Of a DNA stretch of 64,000 nucleotides, positions 8,352 through 15,754 are shown piece after piece. This stretch comes from Flavobacterium stagni (GTDB lineage Bacteria; Bacteroidota; Bacteroidia; Flavobacteriales; Flavobacteriaceae). The notes under the pieces were generated by a model, which searched no databases, was not told where the DNA came from, and worked only from the letters and a program-made list of their open reading frames with translations. Location: contig NZ_SBKN01000001.1 of NCBI RefSeq assembly GCF_004122105.1, positions 558,001-622,000 of the forward strand. Direction: 5' to 3'. The first letter of the stretch is position 1. The number at the start of each line of letters is the position of its first letter. A program made the translations under genes and the position numbers.

Positions 8352-9329
8352 CTATTTTTTTTCAATTTTTTTAGCTAAATCCCTAAAATCTTTTGATTTA
8401 ATGTTGTAAGATCCATAATCTCGTAGTGAACAGAGTACAGCTCCAGTTTTGGAATGTACTACAAATACATTCTTTTTGCCATTAATTTGTCCATATTGCA
8501 GATAATAAAAATCTTCCCCTTCTAAAATTTTATCATCAAGATCCAAGTCATCTATAAATTCATACGGATACGGATAATCTTCTATCAATTCATCTTCTTT
8601 ATGTTCTTTTCCTTCTGTTCTAGATAAAGAATTATAATGAACTTTAACGCTATTTGGAATAAACAACTTTTGTTTTTCAAGTACTTTTATTTTATCCTTA
8701 TCAACGGTTTCTATAAATGTGTTTAAAAATTCATTTTTTTTCAAACCATCATTAACCATTTGAAAATAATTTTTGATAAAGCCTAAAGAATAATTTATAA
8801 ATAAATGAGGGTTTGATGGGCTAGCATCTTTATCTAAACTACGTTGTTTGACACTTGGTGTAAAAAATATAGCGGCAACTGCATGAGAATCATAAATCTC
8901 ATTGCCATTACTTCTTACCTTCTTAAATTTATTTGTTCTGAAATAAAAAAAGTTAAATAAATAACCTGATCCATTTCCTTTGCTGTTAGTCATACCAAAA
9001 GACCTAGTTAAAAACTCACAGTAATTAACTCGATTTCTGTTGTATTTATCTGCTTTTTGTTCTTCAGTAAGGTTCTTGAATTCCGTTTGAGTAAAAATCT
9101 CGTAAGGAGTACAATTCCAAACCTCAGAAATAATGGATGTATATTGTCGTGTAGTAAAATTATCCGGTAAGACAAAAATTGTTTTCTTAGATAAGAATAA
9201 ATCAACAATTTCTTTTTCATTAGGTTCAGGCTCAGAATCTAATAAATTATCTGCTGCTGCAACCATAACCTGACTTTGGACACTGAACAAGGCGAATACA
9301 GAAAAGGCGAGTAAAAAAAACTTTTTCAT
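8352..9329 (-). CDS. Exported protein of unknown function (325 aa)
   Basis: Start chosen at ATG 9329 rather than the upstream ATG at 9365: from 9329 the protein begins MKKFFLLAFSVFALFSVQSQ, a textbook Sec signal peptide, and the upstream choice would overlap the next gene. The mature protein is rich in Lys, Asn and Phe. Near the end it has YYLQYGQINGKKNVFVVHSK, a beta-strand pattern; no known domain is recognised. It lies 10 bp downstream of a predicted outer-membrane beta-barrel gene on the same strand, so the two are probably co-transcribed. Confidence 0.72.
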   Translation of the reverse strand: MKKFFLLAFSVFALFSVQSQVMVAAADNLLDSEPEPNEKEIVDLFLSKKTIFVLPDNFTTRQYTSIISEVWNCTPYEIFTQTEFKNLTEEQKADKYNRNRVNYCEFLTRSFGMTNSKGNGSGYLFNFFYFRTNKFKKVRSNGNEIYDSHAVAAIFFTPSVKQRSLDKDASPSNPHLFINYSLGFIKNYFQMVNDGLKKNEFLNTFIETVDKDKIKVLEKQKLFIPNSVKVHYNSLSRTEGKEHKEDELIEDYPYPYEFIDDLDLDDKILEGEDFYYLQYGQINGKKNVFVVHSKTGAVLCSLRDYGSYNIKSKDFRDLAKKIEKK

Positions 9330-9339
9330 GATTAATGAT

Positions 9340-10005
9340 TTATAAATTGAAAACAACCTGCGCATTGATTGTTCCGAGATTTCCTTTAAAATTCTCTGTA
9401 TTGTTCAGCGCGGTAAGATCAGTATTCTTATTGAGCTTATTGAATAAATTGGTAAATCCATACTGATAAAAAGCAACCAAGCGAACCACTTTAGTACCAC
9501 CCGATACACCGAAATAAAAAGCTCCACCAATAGTAGAAACATCCAACACATCTTTAGCCCGAATAGGAGCTTCTGTGACATTATTGTATTTAATCACATT
9601 ATTTTCAGCCGATTTATTTACCGATAATTTTCCATTGACTTGTAAAACCGGCCCAAAATCGATGGAAACATGATCTTGAATTACATTATAACTGAATAAT
9701 AAACGAATTTGAACCCCTTGTAAACTGAATTCTGTTTCACGGGTTTCAATTCCATTTTTTCCCAACGAAAAATTACTTTCAAAAAATTGCATTCCGTAAA
9801 TCATGCTCCAATTGTTGTAATAATTTCCACGTACAGACAATCCGCCTGCAAATCCGTTTCCTGGCTTGGAATCAAAGGTTGAGGAATAAATAGTACAATT
9901 GGAAATACCGCCTGAAATCCCTATTCGATTTCCATCGCGATATCCGTATTGTCCAAAGGAAAATAAAGAGGTTGCAAGAACGCAAACAAAAAGTAAGTTT
10001 TTCAT
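9340..10005 (-). CDS. Predicted outer-membrane beta-barrel protein
   Basis: A 221-aa protein with a signal peptide (MKNLLFVCVLATSLFSFGQ) and then alternating aromatic and polar strands, glycine-rich turns and a C-terminal strand ending VVFNL. This is typical of small PorT-like or OMP_b-brl barrels of Bacteroidota. Phrases such as GGISNCTIYSS and FYFGVSGGTKVVRLVAFYQYG fit transmembrane beta hairpins. A TATGTTTG promoter element lies just upstream on the minus strand. The substrate or partner cannot be read from the sequence. The adjacent exported 325-aa protein may act with it. Confidence 0.75.
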   Translation of the reverse strand: MKNLLFVCVLATSLFSFGQYGYRDGNRIGISGGISNCTIYSSTFDSKPGNGFAGGLSVRGNYYNNWSMIYGMQFFESNFSLGKNGIETRETEFSLQGVQIRLLFSYNVIQDHVSIDFGPVLQVNGKLSVNKSAENNVIKYNNVTEAPIRAKDVLDVSTIGGAFYFGVSGGTKVVRLVAFYQYGFTNLFNKLNKNTDLTALNNTENFKGNLGTINAQVVFNL

Positions 10006-10021
10006 TGTAAAAAATTTGTAA

Positions 10022-10029
10022 CAAACATA
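10022..10029 (-). promoter_or_regulatory. Promoter -7 element for the beta-barrel gene
   Basis: On the minus strand this reads TATGTTTG, an exact TAnnTTTG match, 17 bases upstream of the start codon at 10005. Confidence 0.5.
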
Positions 10030-10071
10030 CAGTATTCCCGTATAACAAGCATCTAATCCTAAAAAAATATT

Positions 10072-11046
10072 ATGAATCCAATTCTTATTGTTGTTTTAGT
10101 CTTCGGACTGTTTTTGTTTTTAGCCTGTTTTTTTACGGTAAAACAGCAAACCTCTGTGGTCATTGAACGTTTCGGGAAATTCCACAGTATTCGTAACTCG
10201 GGGTTACAATTGAAAATTCCGGTAATTGATCGTATTGCCGGTCGGGTAAATTTACGTATCCAACAATTGGATGTCATTATCGAAACCCAAACCAAAGACA
10301 ATGTGTTTGTAAAAATGAAAGTTTCGGTACAATTTAAAGTGATTCAAGAACATGTGTACGAAGCCTTTTATAAACTGGAATTTCCGCATGATCAAATTAC
10401 CGCTTACGTTTTTGACGTTGTGCGTGCTGAAGTGCCTAAATTAATCTTGGATGATGTTTTTGTCCGTAAAGATGATATTGCGATCGCTGTAAAACGCGAA
10501 TTGAATGAAGCCATGATGGCGTATGGATATGATATTATCAACACCTTAGTCACTGATATTGACCCGGATATTCAAGTGAAAAACGCGATGAACCGTATCA
10601 ATGCCGCTGAACGTGAAAAAGTAGCAGCTGAATTTGAAAGTGAAGCACAACGTATTCGAATCGTTGCAAAAGCCAAAGCAGAAGCCGAAAGTAAACGATT
10701 ACAAGGTCAAGGTATTGCTGATCAACGTCGTGAAATCGCAAAAGGTTTGGTGGAAAGTGTGGAAGTTTTGAATAAAGTGGGGATTAACTCGCAAGAAGCT
10801 TCTGCTTTGATTGTAGTTACCCAACACTATGACTCATTACAAGCAATTGGTGCAGATACCAACAGTAACTTAATCTTATTACCAAATTCACCACAAGCAG
10901 CTACTGATATGTTGAATAACATGGTAGCGAGTTTTGCCGCGAGTAACCAAATTGGGGAACAATTGAAAAACCAAAAGAAGAAAGTAAAAGACAACGATAA
11001 CAAATCATCGTTAGATTACAATCCAAGTGATACTTCTGGAGAATAA
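10072..11046 (+). CDS. SPFH/Band 7 family membrane scaffold protein (stomatin/QmcA-like)
   Basis: A 324-aa protein with one N-terminal membrane helix (about residues 3-24) and an SPFH domain (about 24-200, including ERFGKFHSIRNSGLQLKIP and DPDIQVKNAMNRINAAEREK). An Ala/Glu-rich coiled-coil region (about 180-235) drives oligomerisation, and a charged tail follows. The family organises membrane microdomains and often partners with membrane proteases. No NfeD partner is adjacent, which favours the stomatin/QmcA type. It is transcribed alone, convergent with the DUF6327-like cassette. Confidence 0.88.
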   Translation: MNPILIVVLVFGLFLFLACFFTVKQQTSVVIERFGKFHSIRNSGLQLKIPVIDRIAGRVNLRIQQLDVIIETQTKDNVFVKMKVSVQFKVIQEHVYEAFYKLEFPHDQITAYVFDVVRAEVPKLILDDVFVRKDDIAIAVKRELNEAMMAYGYDIINTLVTDIDPDIQVKNAMNRINAAEREKVAAEFESEAQRIRIVAKAKAEAESKRLQGQGIADQRREIAKGLVESVEVLNKVGINSQEASALIVVTQHYDSLQAIGADTNSNLILLPNSPQAATDMLNNMVASFAASNQIGEQLKNQKKKVKDNDNKSSLDYNPSDTSGE

Positions 11047-11064
11047 TCAAAAAAAGGAATAAAA

Positions 11065-11086
11065 AAAGAGGCTTAATCGCCTCTTT
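11065..11086. terminator. Bidirectional terminator between the SPFH gene and the DUF6327-like gene
   Basis: Stem AAAGAGGC / GCCTCTTT with a 6-base loop is flanked by A and T tracts. The minus-strand stop codon at 11073-11075 lies inside the loop, so the hairpin overlaps the end of that gene. Confidence 0.8.
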
Positions 11087-11327
11087 TTCTGTTTATAAAC
11101 CATTGTATAAAATACGGAAAAGCTATTTTTAAAACGGTACCAACCGTACCCGAAAAAACATTCTTATACAGCCAACCTACATAGGAAACCGTTTCAGTTG
11201 GGAAAATAGCTTCCTTCGCATTTTGAATATTTAATGCAGCTTTTCGATAATAAAGTTCGCGCTCTACCTTTAACACTTCTAAATCGCGATCGATTTCTGC
11301 ATAGGATCGGTATTTTTTTATAGCCAT
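11073..11327 (-). CDS. Small DUF6327-like protein
   Basis: An 84-aa protein. The N-terminal half is charged and helical (YAEIDRDLEVLKVERELYYRK) and the C-terminal half is amphipathic to hydrophobic (FSGTVGTVLKIAFPYFIQWF). It resembles the small flavobacterial DUF6327 family as I remember it. It is the last gene of a three-gene cassette with a holin-X-like membrane protein and a YtxH-type protein, spaced by 2 bp and a 1-bp overlap. An envelope or stress role is inferred only from these neighbours. Confidence 0.65.
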   Translation of the reverse strand: MAIKKYRSYAEIDRDLEVLKVERELYYRKAALNIQNAKEAIFPTETVSYVGWLYKNVFSGTVGTVLKIAFPYFIQWFINRKRGD

Positions 11328-11329
11328 AG

Positions 11330-11680
11330 TTAATCGTTAAAAAAGATTTCAGAAAATCGTTCCAGTAAGGGACCTTCAACAATTTTGTCTTTGATTTGAA
11401 AGATTAAAACCGCTAAAATCAAATAAATTCCGGCCACACTTAAAAATCCTAAAGCATAGGAATGCATCCACTCACCTAGCGCTAATGCTCCTGCTATGGA
11501 TATGAAAAATAACATGACCAACAAACACAAACCCATCAAAACAAACTTTACAATCATTGTTGTCGATTGCATAGCCACTTTAAAGCCCCAAAGTTTGTAG
11601 TATTCTAAAGTTGAGTCGACATACTTTTTTGCGTTTTCTTGAAATTCTTCGGTTTGTTCTTTGATTTCGTCAAAAGGCAT
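11330..11680 (-). CDS. Phage-holin-like (holin-X/DUF1469 type) membrane protein
   Basis: A 116-aa protein with a charged N-terminal amphipathic helix (about 1-30) and two membrane helices (about 46-72 and 78-100), ending in a short cytoplasmic tail. This is the layout of the putative actinobacterial holin-X family, which despite its name is a common chromosomal envelope protein and not a sign of a prophage. The start codon overlaps the stop of the YtxH gene by one base, indicating coupled translation. Confidence 0.75.
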   Translation of the reverse strand: MPFDEIKEQTEEFQENAKKYVDSTLEYYKLWGFKVAMQSTTMIVKFVLMGLCLLVMLFFISIAGALALGEWMHSYALGFLSVAGIYLILAVLIFQIKDKIVEGPLLERFSEIFFND

Positions 11681-12009
11681 TATTTCTGAAATTTAGCATT
11701 TTGCTGTTTTAACTCGGCTAACTTTTGTTCCAAATAAGTAATGGCTTCTTCTGCTTTGTAACTCGATTTAGAAAGTAGATCATCCATAGACGATTTTAAA
11801 TCCGTTTTGGTTTGATCGAATTTTTCTTTCGCCTCCTCTTCGACCGATTGAAATTTTTGTTTCAAATCATCTTTCAAATCATCGAGATTGTCTTTTATTT
11901 TTTTACGGGTTTCCGAACCTTTGTCGGGAGCAAATAAAATTCCGAGTCCGACCCCAATCGCCGCACCCAAAAGTAATGCAACTAACCCTTCACTATTTCT
12001 ATTGGACAT
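11680..12009 (-). CDS. YtxH domain-containing protein
   Basis: A 109-aa protein with an N-terminal glycine-rich membrane segment (ALLLGAAIGVGLGILFAP, about residues 11-28) followed by a long Lys/Glu/Asp-rich helix. This is the signature arrangement of the YtxH/general-stress family. It is first in the three-gene cassette. Members are often stress-induced in other bacteria; nothing upstream here shows the regulator. Confidence 0.82.
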   Translation of the reverse strand: MSNRNSEGLVALLLGAAIGVGLGILFAPDKGSETRKKIKDNLDDLKDDLKQKFQSVEEEAKEKFDQTKTDLKSSMDDLLSKSSYKAEEAITYLEQKLAELKQQNAKFQK

Positions 12010-12239
12010 ATGTTTCTATTTTTATGTACTTAAAATTACAAAAAAAGAAACAGAAGCTATGTTAAGACCCTATTAAAGTATAAAAATTGAATACAAGCGT
12101 TTTCTCAAACGTTCATAAGATAACCTATAAAAGTACTTGTCTTATATTTAAAAATGGCTTAGAATTAATTTATAAAAGTCAATTTTAATAAGGAATTCTA
12201 ATATTTATTAAATTTATTATAAGAAATACCAATAATAAG

Positions 12240-12264
12240 AAAACCCGCTGTAGTTGCGGGTTTT
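12240..12264 (-). terminator. glnS terminator
   Basis: Stem AAACCCGC / GCGGGTTT with a 7-base loop, followed on the minus strand by a T-rich tract. It lies 23 bp past the glnS stop. The rest of the 12010-12286 gap is AT-rich with no other feature I can support. Confidence 0.82.
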
Positions 12265-12286
12265 CTATCAATATAATCAATACTAA

Positions 12287-13972
12287 TTATTCTTTACTTT
12301 CAATCTTAGCCCAAGTATCACGAAGACCTACTGTTTTGTTAAAAACTAATTTTTCAGCAGTTGAATCACTATCGACACAAAAATAGCCTAACCGTTGAAA
12401 CTGATACTGGGTTCCTGGTTGTGCATTTTTCAAACTGGGTTCCATATACCCTGTAATCACTTGTAAGGAATTGGGATTGATGTAGGTTTTGAAATCTACT
12501 TCTTTATCACCATCTGGATTTTCATGAGTGAATAAACGATCGTAAACACGAACTTCCGCTTCCAAAGCATGGGTTGTAGAAACCCAATGAATGGTTCCTT
12601 TAACCTTACGCATACTGGCTTCAGTACCACTACCCGACTTACTATCAGCATCATACGTACAATGAATCTCAGTAATATTTCCTGCTGCATCTTTCACCAC
12701 GCTCTCACCTTTAATGATGTAGGCATTTTTTAAACGAACTTCGGTTCCTAAAGTCAAACGGAAAAATTTCTTATCCGCTTCTTCTTTAAAGTCATCACGC
12801 TCGATATACAACTCCTTCCCAAAAGGTAATTGACGATAAGTCATTACTTCAGCTTCCGGATTATTTTCGGCATCCAACCATTCTTCTTGACCTTCAGGAT
12901 AGTTGGTAATTACCAATTTCACCGGATTTAAAACGGCCATTACACGATCGGTAGTTTTATTTAATTCTTCACGAACGCAGAATTCTAACAACGAAACATC
13001 AATCAAATTGGTGCGTTTTGCAATTCCAATGGTCTTTGCAAAATTACGAATCGCCATCGGTGGATAGCCTCTACGACGCATTCCTGAAATGGTACTCATC
13101 CGTGGATCATCCCAACCTGTAACATGTTTCTCTTCCACCAATTGTAGTAATTTACGTTTAGAAACTACGGTATGAGATAAGTTTCTACGTGCAAATTCAC
13201 GTTGTTTGGGACGCACTTTGGTTTCATCATAAATTTGATCCAAAAACCAATCATACAATTCACGATGCGGCAAGAATTCGAGAGTACACAACGAGTGTGA
13301 AATTTGTTCCAAATAATCGCTTTCTCCATGTGCCCAATCGTACATTGGATAGATACACCAATCGTTGCCTGTACGGTGATGGTGTTCATGCATAATGCGA
13401 TAGATAATCGGATCACGCATCAACATATTGGAAGAGGTCATATCAATTTTTGCCCGTAAAACGTGGGTTCCTTTTGGGAATTCCCCTTGCTTCATTCGGG
13501 TAAATAAATCCAAATTTTCTTCTATGGAACGATTACGAAAGGGTGATTCTGTACCGGGTTGTGTAGGTGTCCCTTTTTGTTTTGCCATCTCTTCAGAAGA
13601 TTGGCTGTCCACATAGGCTTTTCCTTTTTGAATCAATTCAACCGCCCAATCGTACAACTGCTGGAAATAATCAGAAGCATAGCATTCACGATCCCATTGG
13701 TATCCAAGCCATTGCACATCGCGTTTAATCGCATCGACATATTCTTGCTCCTCTTTGGACGGATTGGTATCATCAAAACGCAAATTAACTGGCGCATTGT
13801 AATCCAAACCTAATCCAAAATTCAAACAAATCGCACTGGCGTGACCCACATGCAAATAGCCATTGGGTTCCGGCGGAAAACGAAAACGAAGTTTATCATT
13901 TGATAATCCATTAGTTAAATCGTCTTCAATGATTTGCTCGATAAAATTGAGTGATTTTTCCTCGGTTGACAT
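12287..13972 (-). CDS. glnS: Glutamine--tRNA ligase (GlnRS)
   Basis: A 561-aa class Ic synthetase. The HIGH motif is HVGH at residues 41-44 within PPEPNGYLHVGHA, and the KMSKS loop is VSKRK at about 270-274. The C-terminal part has the two beta-barrel anticodon-binding domains of GlnRS. A genuine GlnRS beside a standard GluRS in the same window means Gln-tRNA is charged directly. A TATCTTTG promoter lies 20 bases upstream and a strong terminator follows. Confidence 0.97.
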   Translation of the reverse strand: MSTEEKSLNFIEQIIEDDLTNGLSNDKLRFRFPPEPNGYLHVGHASAICLNFGLGLDYNAPVNLRFDDTNPSKEEQEYVDAIKRDVQWLGYQWDRECYASDYFQQLYDWAVELIQKGKAYVDSQSSEEMAKQKGTPTQPGTESPFRNRSIEENLDLFTRMKQGEFPKGTHVLRAKIDMTSSNMLMRDPIIYRIMHEHHHRTGNDWCIYPMYDWAHGESDYLEQISHSLCTLEFLPHRELYDWFLDQIYDETKVRPKQREFARRNLSHTVVSKRKLLQLVEEKHVTGWDDPRMSTISGMRRRGYPPMAIRNFAKTIGIAKRTNLIDVSLLEFCVREELNKTTDRVMAVLNPVKLVITNYPEGQEEWLDAENNPEAEVMTYRQLPFGKELYIERDDFKEEADKKFFRLTLGTEVRLKNAYIIKGESVVKDAAGNITEIHCTYDADSKSGSGTEASMRKVKGTIHWVSTTHALEAEVRVYDRLFTHENPDGDKEVDFKTYINPNSLQVITGYMEPSLKNAQPGTQYQFQRLGYFCVDSDSTAEKLVFNKTVGLRDTWAKIESKE

Positions 13973-13991
13973 AGAAATTTCTTAATTTTAG

Positions 13992-13999
13992 CAAAGATA
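13992..13999 (-). promoter_or_regulatory. Promoter -7 element for glnS
   Basis: Reads TATCTTTG on the minus strand, an exact TAnnTTTG match 20 bases from the start codon. The adjoining 14005-14042 segment contains near-direct repeats of CGTCAATTTG and sits between the divergent glnS and folB genes. Confidence 0.62.
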
Positions 14000-14063
14000 T
14001 GTTTAATTCGTCAAATCGTCAATTTGAAAATTCGTCAATTTGCTATTTGGCACCGAAATAAAA

Positions 14064-14423
14064 ATGGGAACAATTAAATTACAAAACATCCGTACATTTT
14101 CTTATCATGGATGTTTAACCGAAGAATCAAAAATTGGTAGTGATTACCGTGTGGATTTAGAAGTCAAAACCGATTTACGAAAGTCTGCACAAACCGATGA
14201 ATTAGCGGATACGGTGGATTATGTATTACTCAATCGTATAGTTGTAGAAGAAATGGCGATTCGTTCAAAATTACTGGAACACGTGGCGCAACGCATCATT
14301 CAACGTATTTTTAAAGAAATTCCCGCCGTTTCTCGCATTCTTTTAGCGGTTTCTAAACTCAATCCACCCATTGGTGGCGATGTAGAAGCCGTTACCATAG
14401 AAATGGAAGAATACCGTAGTTAA
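14064..14423 (+). CDS. folB: Dihydroneopterin aldolase
   Basis: A 119-aa folate-pathway enzyme converting 7,8-dihydroneopterin to 6-hydroxymethyl-dihydropterin and glycolaldehyde. Start set at ATG 14064 (MGTIKLQNIRTFSYHGCL); a TTG eight codons earlier is less likely. The conserved pattern of a Tyr-His-Gly early on, E20, TVDYVLLN in the middle, LLEHVAQRI and the Lys in VSKLNPPIGG fits FolB. It is divergent from glnS and followed by tRNA-Cys. Confidence 0.9.
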   Translation: MGTIKLQNIRTFSYHGCLTEESKIGSDYRVDLEVKTDLRKSAQTDELADTVDYVLLNRIVVEEMAIRSKLLEHVAQRIIQRIFKEIPAVSRILLAVSKLNPPIGGDVEAVTIEMEEYRS

Positions 14424-14476
14424 GAGAAAGGAAGTCAGTAAACTAAAGAAGATTCCCAATAATTTGGGTTAGGGAA

Positions 14477-14509
14477 TTTGGATATTGCATTTTTTTTACT
14501 TTATCTTTG
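14477..14509 (+). promoter_or_regulatory. Promoter of tRNA-Cys (-33 and -7 elements)
   Basis: TTTG at 14477-14480 and TATCTTTG at 14502-14509 are separated by 21 bases, close to the Bacteroidota TTTG/TAnnTTTG arrangement. The -7 element ends 15 bases before the tRNA 5' end. Confidence 0.65.
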
Positions 14510-14524
14510 CTACCCTCAACAAAG

Positions 14525-14595
14525 GGCGTCGTGGCCGAGCGGCTAGGCATCGGTCTGCAAAACCGCGTACCCCGGTTCGAATCCGGGCGATGCCT
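14525..14595 (+). tRNA. tRNA-Cys (anticodon GCA)
   Basis: A 71-nt cloverleaf. Acceptor stem GGCGTCG pairs with CGATGCC (one G-T pair), the anticodon loop contains GCA flanked as CTGCAAA, the T-arm is CCCGG-TTCGAAT-CCGGG, and the discriminator base is T(U), as expected for cysteine. CCA is not encoded. It is the intact founder of the decayed repeat array that follows at 14644-14934. Confidence 0.95.
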
Positions 14596-14603
14596 CTTCC
14601 AAA

Positions 14604-14632
14604 AACCTCTCAGAAATGGGAGGTTTTTTTTA
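14604..14632 (+). terminator. tRNA-Cys terminator
   Basis: Stem AACCTCTC / GGGAGGTT (one T-G pair) with loop AGAAAT, followed by a T run. The same hairpin is repeated behind each decayed tRNA copy downstream. In the last two copies the 5' arm has become AACGGCTC, which breaks the middle of the stem. Confidence 0.85.
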
Positions 14633-14643
14633 TTGGAAAAAAT

Positions 14644-14934
14644 GATTACAAAACCGCGTAATCGGTTCTCCCGATGTTTCGGGACGGGCGATGCCTCTTA
14701 CAAAAAACCTCTCAGAAATGGGAGGTTTTTTTTATTGAAATAATAATCATTACAAAACCGCGTACTCGGTTCTCCCGAAGTTTCGGGACGGGCGATGCCT
14801 CTTGAAAAAACGGCTCAGAAATGGGAGGTTTTTTTATTGGAAAAAATGATTACAAAACCGCATACTCGGTTCTCCCGAAACTTCGGGACGGGCGATGCCT
14901 CTTCCAAAAACGGCTCAGAAATGGGAGGTTTTTT
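14644..14934 (+). repeat. Tandem array of three decayed tRNA-Cys 3'-half copies, each with a palindrome in the T-loop
   Basis: Three units start near 14644, 14749 and 14849, spaced by about 104 and 100 bases. Each repeats the tRNA-Cys anticodon-arm 3' side (CAAAACCGCGTA or CAAAACCGCATA), the T-arm 3' strand plus acceptor 3' strand and flank (CGGGCGATGCCTCTT), and the hairpin CTCAGAAATGGGAGGTTTTTT. In place of the normal T-loop each carries a 14-base palindrome: CCCGATGTTTCGGG (14670-14683), CCCGAAGTTTCGGG (14774-14787) and CCCGAAACTTCGGG (14874-14887). The GCA anticodon and all 5' tRNA parts are missing, so none can be a tRNA. Confidence 0.85.
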
Positions 14935-14950
14935 GGAAATTAGGTAATTA

Positions 14951-15661
14951 TTAATTGGAATTTGAAACAGAATCAAGCGGTTTACTGATTCCTAAATGTT
15001 GTTCGATCATTTTCTTTTCGTTTGGGAAAAACCCTTGAACGATTAAAAAACTTCCGAAAATCATTAGGATAACGCTGATTACCCGCTTAATCTTATAAAT
15101 ATTTTTTGGTGTCAATCGTGATTTTAATTGTTTGGCAACTAAAATCTTTAAAATATCTACGGCAAAATAAGTAACAATAATGGTAGCTATAAACAGAATA
15201 ATTCGGTTGGTTTCCATGTTCAGTTTGGGTCCGAACACGATAATCACACCCATCCAAAACGCCAATACACCAATATTGATAAAATTCAAAAAGAACCCTT
15301 TAAAAAATAAACCTAAGTAGTTATTTTTCTGAATATTATCTTCTTCTACTTGTTCTTCTTCCTGCTTTTTTTGAAAATTTTTCTTCTCTTTGATAAACGA
15401 AATAATTCCGTAAACCAACATTAAAATACCACCAAAAACAAACAAAACAGGGTCATCTTTGAGTCGCTCTAAAATTTGATTTGTACTAAAATAGGCTATT
15501 AGAATAAATACAAAATCACCAAATACCACTCCGGCATCAAATACCATTGCCGCACGAAATCCCTTGGTAATACTGGTTTCTAATAAAACGAAAAATACAG
15601 GCCCAATTGTAAAGGCTAATAAAAATCCCCAGGGTATGGCAGCAAGTATATCGTTTAACAT
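14951..15661 (-). CDS. LysE-family amino-acid/metabolite exporter
   Basis: Start placed at ATG 15661 (MLNDILAAIPWGFLLAFTIGPVFF), which begins directly with the first membrane helix; the upstream ATG at 15715 would add a non-membrane extension. The 236-aa product has about six hydrophobic segments and the family's N-terminal GP-x-F pattern (IGPVFFVLLETSITKG). A charged Lys/Glu loop (about residues 104-126) splits it into halves, as in LysE/RhtB exporters. The substrate is not predictable. The gene ends just after the tRNA-Cys repeat array, on the opposite strand. Confidence 0.82.
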   Translation of the reverse strand: MLNDILAAIPWGFLLAFTIGPVFFVLLETSITKGFRAAMVFDAGVVFGDFVFILIAYFSTNQILERLKDDPVLFVFGGILMLVYGIISFIKEKKNFQKKQEEEQVEEDNIQKNNYLGLFFKGFFLNFINIGVLAFWMGVIIVFGPKLNMETNRIILFIATIIVTYFAVDILKILVAKQLKSRLTPKNIYKIKRVISVILMIFGSFLIVQGFFPNEKKMIEQHLGISKPLDSVSNSN

Positions 15662-15754
15662 GAATAGGGTTTGGTTGAAATAAGAAAGGAAGTAAAGATA
15701 TTTCTTTTCGGACAAAATCCAAAAAATACCCTTACTTCCTTAATAAGTCTACAC

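Noticed and set aside
11330-11680. Holin-like protein as a sign of a prophage
   Set aside because: No other phage gene is present; the holin-X family is a common chromosomal membrane protein and sits in a YtxH cassette.
12010-12286. AT-rich gap before ytxH as an alternative origin
   Set aside because: It has no DnaA-box-like sites or repeated motifs and the strand switch is not there.
14507-14743. 78-aa plus-strand ORF over tRNA-Cys
   Set aside because: It is a reading frame through the tRNA, its terminator and the repeat array; its repeated KPLRNGRFFLL phrase comes from the hairpin repeats.
14644-14934. CRISPR-like array
   Set aside because: The repeats are about 100 bp, are homologous to the adjacent tRNA-Cys over most of their length, and have no unique spacers or cas genes.
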